Notes: a model not told the origin generated them from the letters alone. A stretch of 64,000 bases of DNA from Catonia carolina (GCA_035578175.1 JAQMRL010000001.1:435946045-436010044); one strand, 5' to 3'; counted from the first letter of the stretch, positions 32,661 to 43,750 are shown. A program made the numbers and translations.

Positions 32661-33480
32661 TATCAATTTCACGAATTGTATAATCAAAATTTCTTAGTTG
32701 ATATTTCTAAACAGTATACATTTTATTGAGATTAATAACTATTTACAATCAGTTTTAAACTTTAAGCGTTTGAGAAGAAGGTATCTATCGACTCACCTTC
32801 TATATTATTTACAGTAGCCCTACCCAATTATTTTGTTCTATAAATTTATAGAATTTAGATCTACAGTATGACAACGCTTAAGTAAACTCAAATAGTTATC
32901 TTCGAGTAATTTTTATGTTATGTAGTTATTACAGCGAGAGAAAGTACTACATAACTTAAATCGAAGATTATAATCGGAGTCGGGCGACACCTTTAGGTTT
33001 TTCGTATAATAAATCATGTCAAGACGACACTCACTATCTTTCTGTAACCTATGTAGCCATCCCATCCGGTCTCGTTGTTCCGGTAGAATTGTTCCGGGCA
33101 GAAAAAGTTAATGTTATAGTCTATCTTGTAACTGTGTAAACAGGTACAAGAAACGCATATACATTTTTTACTGTATTATGATAGTTGAAAAACTGGGTGG
33201 AATAGTTAAGTATAAGAAATTTATAACCGAGGGTATTTCGACATTCGAGAGAGAATAATTTATATTGTTTAAAATTTTGGCCCTCAGATTATTTTCTTAC
33301 TTGTACTTATGTACTGGTTCTTATATGTTCGTTTGAACACATTCCGTACAATATATTTACTTTCAAAGTTAAAAAAAAATGGAAGAGACATAAACTTCAC
33401 GATTAAAATACAATAATACATTACTTTTTGCCTCAATTTTGACATTAATTTAGAGTAAATATTGTTTCCTCTTTTTCTTT
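32661..33480. other. AT-rich spacer with a bipartite inverted repeat
   Basis: Mostly unassigned. At 32898-32968, ATCTTCGA and GTTATGTAGT are each mirrored by ACTACATAAC and TCGAAGAT around an 18-base or so loop. Confidence 0.45.
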
Positions 33481-33840
33481 CAAGGAATAGGTCTCCACCT
33501 GTTCCGGTACCCATCTTTTAAGAGGCCCGCTAGAATCTTACATACCACCTGGCTCACTACCATCACTAGAAATATTTCATATCTCATTCTCCACTGATGT
33601 TTACACCACCGTTTTCTCAAACCTCTGCGAGTTCATCCAAAAGGAGCATTCAGCTCTTCTTGGGGAACTGACGCTGAACCGGTTCTCTCTATTAACTTGT
33701 CTGTTGTTACTGTCAAATACGATAGAGACCACTGCGTATACGTGGGTCCGCTCTGGAACCAAATACTACTTTCACAGATCATTAGCTCGTTCTCTGGGTA
33801 ATGCGTGGTGACATATGGGTTGTCGTTGTATAATAGCAAG
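33481..33840. other. GC-richer unassigned segment, open on both strands
   Basis: A 68-codon minus-strand frame (33633-33839) begins MLLYNDNPYVTTHYPENELM, and a plus-strand frame of similar length is also open. The composition differs from its surroundings. I recognise no family; it could be an old LINE segment or host sequence. Confidence 0.3.
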
Positions 33841-34040
33841 ATGAACGAAATTGATAGCGAGAAAAAATTAATAATTACAGTACTTAACCATTTCAGTGCC
33901 GAAATTATATGTAAAAATTTGATCTAAAGTGTCATTTAATTTAAATAAGGGTGTACAAAAATTGCCAGCCCTTATTTCGAAAACTTGCAGGTGTAAGCCT
34001 GCCATTACCGACCGAAATTCCAACGTTACGAAAATCTAAA

Positions 34041-34300
34041 ATTGGCGTAGTTGGTAACGTGCTCACCTCTCATCATGCGGTCGTGGGTTCGAATCCCATT
34101 CCGGCATGGCATATTTACAAAAAAAATTATAACATTACGATTACAAAAAACGATTACAACGATTACGATTATAACATTATAACATTGACGTTACAAAAAA
34201 ATCATTTCATCCTCCATTGTAAACAGTTGTATAACAGTTTGTAAACACCCCAACATCGTCGCTAATGACCTTTGAAGTTGATGCGACGTAAAAAAAAATT
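34041..34300 (+). mobile_element. SINE-2 copy in MITE-P1
   Basis: ATTGGCGTAGTTGGTAACGT (A-box region) and GGGTTCGAATCCC (B box, about 34085-34097) match 39806-39880. The tail is GCTAATGACC..GTTGATGCGACGT plus A-run. The first few head bases are not conserved. Confidence 0.75.
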
Positions 34301-34351
34301 TTTTTTATTGTGTTCAAAAAAAATCGTTCCAACACTAAAAATATTCAAAAA

Positions 34352-34530
34352 AATTTTTTTCAGTTTATTTAAAGCCGGATAGACAGCTTGGTCATTTGCA
34401 ACTTCTGTGAGTTTTAGTACCTTAACGGTGGCTTTTAACGTGTTAAAATTTACAGACCTTTGCCGGGAATCGAACCCGGGATCTTTCGCTTTGAAGGCTA
34501 ACGTGCTAGTCACTACGCTACGAAGGCGGT
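34352..34530 (-). mobile_element. SINE-1 copy in MITE-P1
   Basis: On the minus strand the head GCCTTCGTAGCGTAGTGACT, the B box GGGTTCGATTCCCGG and the tail CGGCTTTAAATAAACTG match the other SINE-1 copies. Confidence 0.8.
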
Positions 34531-34701
34531 TTCAAAATACATTATTCCATTGATTTTTGTTTAAAAATTTTTTTGGAAGTGTTCGGTTATCCGGATGTTG
34601 ACACTTTATGCATAACTGACGGACGTCCGGTAAACTGGATGTTATAACTACGTAAATAAATCGACGTCATGTTTTACGGACGTTTGTACTGAAAGGGTTA
34701 A

Positions 34702-35464
34702 AGGACCGTGGGTCGTATTGGAACTAATGGTTCATGAAAGAGGATTACGAAAAAGTAAACACAAATATATATCTTTAAAGTAAACGTATAATATTTTCAT
34801 AACTACCTGATAGGGTAAGGAACAAATACAAATAAATAATTTAATAAAAAGTAAAATATCCATTGAAATTAACACTTTAACTCAGGCAGTTTTTTCATCA
34901 ATTTATACCAAGATTCCATTTCTTTTTCAGTTCTTTTATTTGGGGTATGTTTCTTCTTAATAGCTGTTGTACTAAAAAATTCGGATAGATGTTTGCTATG
35001 AAATATTGAAAACGTCGAGTGAAGAAACTTCATTCATAAAAGAGCACGTTTAGATCTTTGGAAAAGGTTAAATTTGAAATGTAGTAAGCGTCACTTTGTA
35101 ATTTCGTTTTTAAGAATTTAAACTAAAAAGCTTAAAATATTTTTATATATTACTTTTTGTGTTTGATCTGAATGGTTGGATTTCGTATAAGAGTATTTAT
35201 TATTATAGATTTTTATTATATTTAAACTTTTATCGAAAATTTTCAAATTTACATAAATATAATATTTTAAGATGATAATTCAGTTCCAAACATTTGAATT
35301 ATATGTTATTTATCCAAGTTAGTCGTTTATTTGTATATATGCCTTGGCAATATACTTTACCCATGCTATACTCTCATCTCATTATTTAGCAAAATTGTAG
35401 TTATTACATGAAACATGAACAAATAAAGAACATATTTAAAAAAATATGTAATTATAACAACTAA
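34702..35464. other. AT-rich spacer, nothing recognised
   Basis: No supported feature. Confidence 0.4.
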
Positions 35465-35655
35465 GTCTAGGTTCTTTAGGAATCTGGGTATAATTAACTA
35501 CAAAAAACCTCTCTTAAAACTTATTACAATTATTTATTTATTGACACAATTAATAATTAAACTTACCCTACTAATAAGTACAATTAGATTACTTCAATTA
35601 AATTTATTACAGAACTTAAGCTTCAACTAAACTTCACTGAGAATAAAATCAAGTC
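35465..35655. repeat. Repeat-T copy 1
   Basis: GAATCTGGGTATAATTAACT followed by CTTATTACAATTATTTATT. Related sequence occurs at 41036-41200, 49845-49915 and 61503-61740. Class unknown. Confidence 0.5.
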
Positions 35656-35661
35656 ACTTAA

Positions 35662-36624
35662 CCCTTTATAGGGCAGTACTACGGGAAAAAATATACATGT
35701 TGTAAAATGTTAAATTTTGTTTTATAGGGACTTGAATAATATTTTATATCTAATGCCAGAACAGTAAGATATTTCTTTTTTTTATGTCAAGGCCTGGTAA
35801 GTATACTTACCCAGGAATATTTTTTGAAATGGGAATCACATAATATTTAGTGGTAAGAATGCTTATTAAAACATCTTGTAGCCCTATATAACAGAAAAAT
35901 GTGTCAAATAATTTATATTAACTTTTTGTTAGCATGAATGCTTTCTTTCCTATAAAAAACTGGAATTTTCTAAACACTTTACAAAAGTAACAACAAAACA
36001 ACATGGTAGCTAATGCTGGTATGAATCCTTACCATATTCGTGTAACTCACAAAGCAAATGGTTGCTGCACACTAATTTCAATTTGTGAACAGCCTATTTA
36101 CCAGAGAACATCTATAAAACCATAAAATGCCAATAGGGTTCAACTGCATAGCTTATTCTTAAAACAAAAATGGAACTTATTGCTAGTGGTAAGTATACTT
36201 ACTACAGACCTTGTTGTTTAGGTCAGCAGCCGAAAGGCTGGTTTGAACCTCTGGAGGTTTTACTAAGTAAATCGAGGAGTGAGGTGGTTTACCATTGCCT
36301 TCCTCACTGAGTGGAAAAGTATGCTTATCAGCATGCCGGGCCCTCTGAAAAGCACATATTTTCCACTCTGTAAATGACACCTTCACTTCATTCACCACAG
36401 GGTCTGGCTGTACAATGAAATTCATTACTTTCAGAGGAGATGACTCTGATTAGTGTCTTTTACACCTCTACCTCTTCTGTTCTTAAATGATCCAGTCATT
36501 TAATTGATTGACCATGTGATAAGAAACAGAACTATTTATTTTAGCCCTGCAACGAACAGATTGAGTGTAAATAATTTGACACTCCACCTGTCTGTTATGG
36601 GCAGTACTACAGACCTAGAAAGGG
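35662..36624. mobile_element. MITE-P2, TTAA-flanked, holds SINE-Z
   Basis: TTAA at 35658-35661 and 36625-36628, with ends CCCTTTATAGG and the reverse complement of CCCTTTCTAGG. Without the SINE and its duplication it is about 558 bp. It contains two copies of the 14-base palindrome GTAAGTATACTTAC (about 35799 and 36190) and subterminal CAGTACTAC. It is piggyBac-like by target and ends and encodes no protein. Confidence 0.8.
36212..36604 (-). mobile_element. SINE-Z copy 5, full length with perfect TSD
   Basis: Perfect 12-base duplication TACTACAGACCT at 36200-36211 and 36605-36616. The 393-bp minus-strand copy begins near CTGTTATGGG (its 5' end) and ends with (CAA)n. The 3' hairpin CCAGCC-TTTC-GGCTG is intact. 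Confidence 0.9.
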
Positions 36625-36628
36625 TTAA

Positions 36629-37135
36629 CACATCAAATCAATGGTTTAACTGTTCACAACACTTACTACCATCCGTACACAAAGCACTATTAACATACTT
36701 CAGGACTGGTTCCGTAATGACTCTATTTTGAAACGGCCTAACAACAATTCAAGTATTGATTCACACACTACGAAGGCGTTAATTATTTTAATGCCTGCAG
36801 CCGGATTGTTTCTCCAAATATTGTAGAAATAATCAAAATAAAAACAAACGTTTCTACTATTGTGCGGTTTCAAGCTCCGTGTAGTTGCGGGGTGAAGGGT
36901 ACGGGTGAGGTATAATGAATGAGTGACGCATGCTGGGAGAACGATTGTTGTATTACTCTGATACAAAACATTCGTTTTCAAACACTCCGTATTTAACATA
37001 TTTGTTTGTATTTATTACATTTATTTATTTACATAATTTGTTATAAATTAGCAAGTTAAATATTATGAATCCAACCAAGTTAATAACCGGGTAGTTATTT
37101 GTTAAATTAATGCGCCGGATGATAACAATATTTTT
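36629..37135. other. AT-rich spacer, nothing recognised
   Basis: The 36700-36999 minus-strand frame has no motif. Confidence 0.4.
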
Positions 37136-37266
37136 ACTTTCTCTTGCCTATATGAATATATAGGAAGGAAAGTATTGTTTTCATGTCGATTTTTCGAAAT
37201 CGAGTTTTCACCGGATCTATACGTTTTCAGACCCCCTGAACCCAAAAAACATGTTTTTAGCGATTG

Positions 37267-37339
<73 letters not shown>

Positions 37340-38128
37340 TGTGTCTGTGTGTGAACAGAATATCTCAAGAACGGAACATCGTACGAACTTGAAACTTGAA
37401 ACTTAAGTTACGTACCACTACCGGACTCGACACGAACATTTTCATCAAAATCGGTCAACCGAAAGTGGTAGTTTATTCGTGTAATTTTTCACTTTTTTGC
37501 GATTTTCTCAAAAACTGGTCCTACGATTTTTTTTAAAATCGCCTGGTTTACTCAATTTTTTATTCTCTACAAGATAGGGTAGGCGTCATGTTTGCTGAAA
37601 TTCTGGGTGAGGCTGTTTTCACGTAAAAACGTTGTTTTCTTAAGATTACAGCTTTAATATGCATTTTAGCGCAAAATTTTATATAATAAAAGTTGTAGAG
37701 AATTAAAAATTCTACAACTTTTATTTCAAATAATTTTTTGTATAACGCTTAGTTTAGCGGTAATTTGCGATTTTCTGTTTTTTTTCTCACGAAAATGTGT
37801 GAAAAATTGATTTTTTTAAGATTTCGGCCTTAGAATGCATTTTACGACAAAAGTGTATATAATTTAATTTATAGAAAATTAAAAGATCTACAACTTTTAT
37901 TTAAAGCATTTTTCTCTACAGAGCCTAGTTTAGAGAGAAAGAGTGATTTTCCGTATTTTTAAGCCAAACTGAGGTTGATTTTCATTTTGCATCATTCACT
38001 CATGATTAAAATAAGGTTATGTTTTTGAGGTTAGTTTTTTGTTTATTTCTAATATTTTATTAATAATGTTAGGTTTATTGTTAATTATTTGCATTAGCAA
38101 GAGAAAGTTGTGTGAGTGTTTCACACCA
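37136..38128 (+). mobile_element. Repeat-Q copy 4, most complete
   Basis: Starts ACTTTCTCTTGCCTATATGA and ends with AGCAAGAGAAAGTTGTGTGA and TTTCACACCA. The TG microsatellite spans 37269-37348. Two degenerate internal subunits carry hairpins such as AAAGTTGTAGAG..TTCTACAACTTTT. No coding sequence; the minus-strand frame at 37102-37368 reflects the microsatellite. Confidence 0.8.
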
Positions 38129-38949
38129 GATTTTTTTATAGAAAATATCTACAGTTCAGCCGTTCTTAGTTTGCTTCTACTGTTAACAAACAAAAGCCAC
38201 TTACTACAGGGTGCACACTAGAGTCTGTGACTGTACGGATGTCATATTCCTATTAAGTTAACTATTTTTTAAATTATAAGTACTTAAAGTACTAAAAACA
38301 TCAGTCATGATATGATGTAGGCCTAAAAATTTCATTTATAAAAATACTTTTAAAAGTATTTTGTTGTTACTTTTTAATCAGCGTGTACACATTTTGATAT
38401 AATACGCATGCTCAGTGACGTCATTATTTGTTTACATTAGGAGCAAACTAAGAGAGGCTGGACTATAGTTTTTTTATGGTCTAGTTAATACACGCTACCA
38501 CTACAAATGCATCAGCTGTGAAACACTACTAACTCATTCATTCTCCCACTACTATAACAACCCACTGCATTCCTTCCAATGACATGCAGCTGGGACTCAA
38601 GCAATAGTTTCTATTTTTGAGATCACCTGTTCTAAATACCCCATTTTCGCAATCGACTAACCCTGGTTATTAGACAACACTTCATGGAATACCAAATTTC
38701 TTACAATGAAAATTTTATTTCCTTAACCATTTCAGGAATATCACTGTACAATGTTACAATATGTTCGTTTGGTTTTCGATATCGCAATGTTACACTTATA
38801 CAAATCTTCCATTACGAGTTGTGTATTTGCTAGATTGTAATAATTCCCTAAGTAAACACCCATGCTTATGTATTACACGTTATACTGGAAGTACATCTGA
38901 ATCAAATAATTTTGTCTTCAAGTATAATATTTAATTTACACAGTTACAT
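38129..38949. other. AT-rich spacer, nothing recognised
   Basis: No supported feature. Confidence 0.4.
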
Positions 38950-39029
38950 ATATACTATAAACTTTTTTTATTATTTTGATGAAAGGAAACCACCTTAGAA
39001 GTTTGTCGGGTTACTCGTGAGACACCCTG
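38950..39029. mobile_element. MITE-M right end, truncated
   Basis: AAACCACCTTAGAAGTTTGT then CGGGTTACTCGTGAGACACC matches 4770-4812. The rest of the element is missing, and a TA microsatellite follows. Confidence 0.7.
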
Positions 39030-39033
39030 TGTG

Positions 39034-39054
39034 TATATATATATATATATATAT
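39034..39054. repeat. TA microsatellite
   Basis: (TA)n between the MITE-M end and LINE-E. Confidence 0.9.
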
Positions 39055-39055
39055 A

Positions 39056-39260
39056 AGTCTGACTGTGCAATCTGCAAGAAGAGAGGGTACTGGTGGGAGG
39101 TGGACGGATGAGAGAAGAAAGGAGCATTCCGAACGAATGAAGGCTTTTTGGGCAGATAAGGGGAATGACATCCTGAGAAGAAGAAACCAAGATGCATAGT
39201 GCTTAACGTGATCCTTAGTTGGTCGATCAACGAATTAATAATAATAATAATATATATATA
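39056..39260 (+). pseudogene. LINE-E extreme 3' end with TAA tail
   Basis: Encodes GGRWTDERRKEHSERMKAFW (39017-39199 frame), the family C-terminus. The UTR AACGTGATCCTTAGTTGGTC and an (AAT)n tail at about 39234-39252 follow. Heavily 5' truncated. Confidence 0.75.
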
Positions 39261-39800
39261 AATTACATATTAAGTTAACTTGCAGTATGTATTATGTATG
39301 TATATATGTATGATATGTACATAATTGATTGAAATAAAATAAATATAAAATAAATTTTAAATAAAATGCGTTATTGTAGAAAAGCAATGTGAAGAAATTC
39401 TTAAAGAGAAAACGACTGGAGTGTTATTGGAAATCTTAGCGAATGAGACAACTCGAACTTTATATATATATATATATATATATTCAGTAAAGAGTTTGCG
39501 CAAATGTTTTAATAAAAAGAAAATTACTCGAGGACACAAGCATAAAGTAATAGTAATTGAATGGGCGAAGTATAAATATCGATCCTGAATATTACATAAC
39601 ATAAAACTATTCTTAAATTGAAAGCTGTTCGCTCCAATTGAACCATTTACCAAGCACATCTCTCGTAACTTATGAATATATTTCTACTTTTAATATCCGT
39701 CTTTTTCCTTTGAATTCTATAAATCATTTTCTCTAATACGTAATATAATATAAAAAAATGACACAAGCGTTAAAATTTGTTTACTTTTAAATTCATCTTG
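39261..39800. other. AT-rich spacer with TA microsatellite
   Basis: (TA)n at about 39461-39482; otherwise nothing recognised. Confidence 0.45.
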
Positions 39801-39970
39801 CGCCGGCCGCATTGGCGCAGTTGGTAACTTGCTCGCCTCTCATCATGCGGCCTGGATTCGAATCCCACTCAGGCACGGGATATTTTCATACGTTACAAAA
39901 AATTAATTCATCCTTATCACAGTTACACCCCGACGTCGTCGCCAATGACCTTTGTAGTTGATGCGACGTT

Positions 39971-40927
39971 TTTTTTTTGTCCTGAATTTTTATTACGGTA
40001 CTGTACATTGAGCTGCACAATTTCCGTAAATGATATTTAATGGTAGTGGGGAGTTTTGCATTAAGGAGAAGAGGTACCCAGTGGCACATTCTCCAATTAT
40101 AACTATGGGTATTATCCGTTATTTAGACCAAGAGGTCTCTACTCCATTTTCGCCTTAGACGTCGTACAGGTGGAAAGTTCCTTGTAGCTAGATCACGGGC
40201 TAGTTGGTTTGGATGGACATCTAGTCGTTCGTGAAATTTACTATACAAGGACACGGTTAGCTCCTTCACTGTCGGAATTTTGAAATCGTCGTGGAGGGTT
40301 TTACTGCTTACATAAAAAGGAGCGCCAGAAGCAAGTCTTAAGAATTTTGATTGAAAGGCCTGGATCGACTTTAAATTACTCTCTGCCGCTACTCCAAATA
40401 GCTGGACACCATAAGTCCAGATTGGTCTCAAAAGGGTTTTGTATAATAAAATTTTGGAGCGGAGGTTCAATTTCGATCGAGGGTTAATTAAGCAGTAGAG
40501 TAGCTTCTGGCGGCGGTTAAGTTCTAAACGTTTAGTACGCAGATGATGCTTCCAAGTTAGTCGTCTGTCAAGCCACAAACCAAGATACCGCACCACTCTG
40601 GCTTGGGGGATATGAACGTTATTCAGCATCACAGGTGGACAAGTTTGACGTCGTAAGGTAAACGTAACCTGTGTTGACTTAACTGGGTTCACCTTAATAC
40701 GCCAACGGGTAAGCCAGTCCTTTATTAATAAAAGATGTCGCTGTACTAACCTGGAAGCCTCATCCGCGCCCTTTTCCCGTACAAGAATTGCTGTGTCGTC
40801 AGCATACGTCGCGGTTACCGATGTGTCCAAAATAGGCATATCCGATGCAAATACGCTATATAAAAATGGGGATAGTATTGCCCCTTGGGGTACTCCGGCG
40901 TTAATTTTGTGCAGCTCAGAGTAAGCA
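39971..40927 (-). mobile_element. Jockey-a LINE, 5' truncated, 957 bp
   Basis: Perfect 11-base duplication GATGCGACGTT at 39960-39970 and 40928-40938. The minus-strand poly-A is the T-run at 39969-39978. The 3' UTR is shared with 12295-12539 and 49692-49835. Confidence 0.9.
40123..40927 (-). pseudogene. Jockey-a reverse transcriptase fragment (uninterrupted frame)
   Basis: The frame is open from the insertion edge (SELHKINAGVPQGAILSPFL) through the catalytic TATYADDTAIL to the stop at 40123. It then carries VRYLGLWLDRRLTWKHHL, LRPIWTYGVQLFG and IQAFQSKFLRLASGAPFYVS, the ordered Jockey-clade signatures. It holds the second half of the polymerase (motif B onward); endonuclease and motif A are lost to 5' truncation. 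I saw no stop or frameshift, and the Asp pair is intact, so the insertion is young. The annotated frame begins at Met 40839, but the open frame extends upstream. Confidence 0.9.
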
Positions 40928-40960
40928 GATGCGACGTTAAATGAATAAATTTAAAAAAAA

Positions 40961-42057
40961 TCATCTAAGTAAGAACATATTCTAGAAAGCTTGTATAAAA
41001 TACTAATTTAGGTACGTACAATTATAACATTTTCTCCAGGTTCCTAATGATAAAACTTCCTTTAAAACTTGTTAAAACTAGCTATTTATTAATTAACAAA
41101 TTAATAACCTAAAATTAATTTACCTATTACTGTTAAACTTCTTTTTAATAACAATTAAATTACTTAACTTGAAGATTGAATGTATTAGAAAATGTTATTA
41201 AACTTAAAAAATTAACGAAAAAGAAAAAATATGGCTATTTCCAATTCAAATAAATAATTTTTTACCTACACTTTTGTATTGTACTTTATTTTGTTGTCTA
41301 TCAAAAACAAAAATATTTTAACAACAGTACGCAAAACTGGTTCCTACTATTTAGATTGGCACCGTTTAAACTCACAATAACACTTATTACATTCACAAAA
41401 TTTTTTATTACAGGATTATCCAACTGACGAGCCGGCTGCTTATAAACTATACCTTTGAATTTCTAGAAAGAAAGAGAAAGGAGAGAATAAATAAATAAAA
41501 AATAACCGGTAGAGTTATCCAGAATGATTAAATAATTACAATAGAAGAATAAATTTTAGTAATCGGGTTCTATCTTTTTCTGAATAAACATCAATTGAAT
41601 GAAAAGGATAAATTATGAAAAGTAACCCATACGAAAATTATTGTCAAAACACTATTTGCGAAATTTAATTAATTGTCCTTTCTTTACGATTTATTGTCAA
41701 TAAGTAAGAATATTTTTGAAAAAAATAAAGTTATGAATTTTACGTTAAACATTCCGTTAAAGCTGTGGTGTTCACCGTCACAGTTATTAAAAGGATTCAC
41801 TTAAATACTAAGGCGATATTTTTTCTTTCTCTTATTCAGTAATCTGGGTTGGGTGATGGATCTTAGACGGTCAATTTAGTCCCTTCACTAAAGTAAACGA
41901 TTTATCTAATATCCTGTCAAATATTTGTACTCTCTAGTTAAATCGCTTTCGTGCTACAACGGAAACAAAAACTTACTATTATCTGTAATGCCTTATTCAA
42001 ACTCACATGGGCTTTGAAAATTATTTACTTGTTATAGTTTTAAATACAGTTTTAAAA
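40961..42057. other. AT-rich spacer including repeat-T copy 2
   Basis: 41036-41200 (TAAAACTTCCTTTAAAACTT, then AACAAATTAATAACC-type sequence) resembles repeat-T. The remainder is unassigned. Confidence 0.4.
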
Positions 42058-42652
42058 TACAGGAAGTTGGGGAATTCTGCTATCTAGGGAGTAAAATAAC
42101 AAAGGATGGTAGAAGCACGAGTGATATCAAGAGTAGAATTGCTCAAGCTAGAAAAGCCTTTGAAATGAAAAACAGCTTACTGACTACAAACATTGATTTA
42201 CAGATTAGGAAAAATTTCTTAAAACATTATGTTTGGAGTGTAGCATTATACGGAAGTGAAACGTGGGTGATAGGGGCTGTAGAACGGAAGAGGATAGAAG
42301 CTTTTGAAATGTGGTGTTATAGGAAAATGTTAAAGATTAGGTGGGTGGACAAAATAAGTAATTTAGAGGTTCTGAGGCGAGTGGATGAAAAAAGAAGTAT
42401 ATGGAAGCATCTTACCAAAAGAAGGGATAGGCTAGTGGGGCATATCCTAAGACATCCAGGTATTGGGCTATTAATAATGGAGGGTAACATTGAGGGAGTA
42501 AATTGTAGAGGGAGGCAAAGATTAGAATATATAAAGCAAATTACAAAATGTGTAGGGTGTTACAGGTGTGTAGATATGAAACGACTTGCGCAAGATAGAA
42601 CAGGTTGGGGAACTGCATCAAACCAGTCGAGAGACTGATGACAAAAAAAATA
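42058..42652 (+). mobile_element. LINE-N, 5' truncated, 3' hairpin end
   Basis: Ends CAAACCAGTCGAGAGACTGA plus TGAC and an A-run. AGTTTTAAA occurs on both sides (about 42048 and 42652), a possible short target duplication. The same 3' hairpin design ends SINE-Z. Confidence 0.8.
42060..42638 (+). pseudogene. LINE-N reverse transcriptase C-terminal domain
   Basis: Frame open from 42060 (QEVGEFCYLGSKITKDGRST) through HYVWSVALYGSETW, RIEAFEMWCYRKMLKIRWVD and GRQRLEYIKQITKCVGC to NQSRD. This is the conserved thumb and C-terminal part of LINE polymerases of the kind often filed as L2/RTE-like; the clade is inference. The catalytic palm is missing. The first Met lies at 42165, but homology starts earlier. 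The intact frame suggests recent insertion. Confidence 0.85.
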
Positions 42653-42730
42653 GTTTTAAATTTTGAAATGAAAAATAAATTAATTAAAAAATCTAAATAC
42701 AAAATTCCAGTTTACTTACCAGATTTTTTT

Positions 42731-43262
42731 CGTTCTTAACTTATATTCCAGTGACATACCAACTTGTATCCATACAACTATGGCTACGTTTGCTGATGGT
42801 ATGGCAGTACTTGCGGTTGATGCCAATTCTGTAATTGCAACTCGAAAGACACAAAAACATTTACACCTGATAGAGTTATGGCTTAAACTTTGGAAAATTA
42901 AAATTAATGAAAACAAATCGCAACAAATGACATTTACTCTTAGACGAATAAACTGCCCAACTTTTTACATTAATAATATTCTGCTGCCCCTTTTACATAA
43001 CAAACTCAATGTTGCAAAAAGACTTACAAATCCCATACGTAATTGATGTCGCGAAACAACTATAGAAGACGATGCATGACAAATTTGAATTACATGACAA
43101 CCCTCTCATACAAAACATATACACTAGGGCGACACCGGGTGCTCAGCGCAGACGTTTGAAGCGCCTCTGGACAAGAGATATTCTTAACCAATTGTAGGAA
43201 TGTGGTGATTAGCTTCACATTAGCTTCACATTTAGAAATTGTTGTATTAATATAATAACAGA
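42731..43262 (+). pseudogene. Jockey-b LINE fragment with internal deletion
   Basis: Reads LYSSDIPTCIHTTMATFADG, where the catalytic FADD has become FADG. LWKIKINENKSQQMTFTLRR and INNILLP follow. Here the frame jumps at a TGCC junction to the 3' part also seen at 46890-47231 (LHNKLNVAKRLTNPIRN, then a stop). The post-palm region is deleted and the catalytic second Asp is lost. Confidence 0.8.
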
Positions 43263-43748
43263 TAATACATTTCAATTCAAAGTGTCAAAAAAAACTTATA
43301 CTCTCGGGTAAACTAATCAATGCTAATATATTTTGTTACATGTAACTGATCAGAGCTTTTCTATTCTGAGTTTACAATTTTTGAAGTTATTATGAGACCA
43401 AATTTTTTACAACTGATTTCTGAAAAATAATTTTAAGTTAATAAATAATGATTTTTTGATGCGCAAAATGAGTTTTCCCGGAATTTCACAAAGCCGACCG
43501 ATACGTCAATGAAGTTGAGTATAATAATACGAGTATACACACTACTCTAGTTGATCTATTAATAAATTTAATAAAAAAAATTTATTTTAATTCAATTTTA
43601 ATGTTTCGAACATTGACACTAGGCTGGGTGGTTTTTCTTCCAAAATGGCATGAATGTCATTTTCTTAATAGCCTATATTTTTATAATGCATTATATTGGT
43701 ATTGATTTTGCTGGTTTTCATTGCACATTTGCAATAATAAATTAAAAA
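43263..43748. other. AT-rich spacer, nothing recognised
   Basis: No supported feature. Confidence 0.4.
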
Positions 43749-43750
43749 CC

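Larger units (their letters stand above)
33888..34697. mobile_element. MITE-P1, TTAA-flanked, holds two SINEs
   Basis: TTAA at 33884-33887 and 34698-34701. Ends are CCATTTCAGTGC and the reverse complement of CCCTTTCAGTAC (10 of 12 matching). TTAA target and CCCTTT ends suggest a piggyBac-type nonautonomous element. SINE-2 and an inverted SINE-1 sit inside. Confidence 0.65.
39806..40960 (+). mobile_element. SINE-2 copy, split by Jockey-a
   Basis: Head GCCGCATTGGCGCAGTTGGT with A box, and B box GGATTCGAATCCC (about 39853-39865). The tail AATGACC..GTTGATGCGACG is broken by Jockey-a and resumes at 40939 as AAATGAATAAATTTAAAAAA. A tRNA ancestry is clear, but the anticodon is ambiguous. It is not a tRNA gene because the SINE body follows directly. 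Confidence 0.85.
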
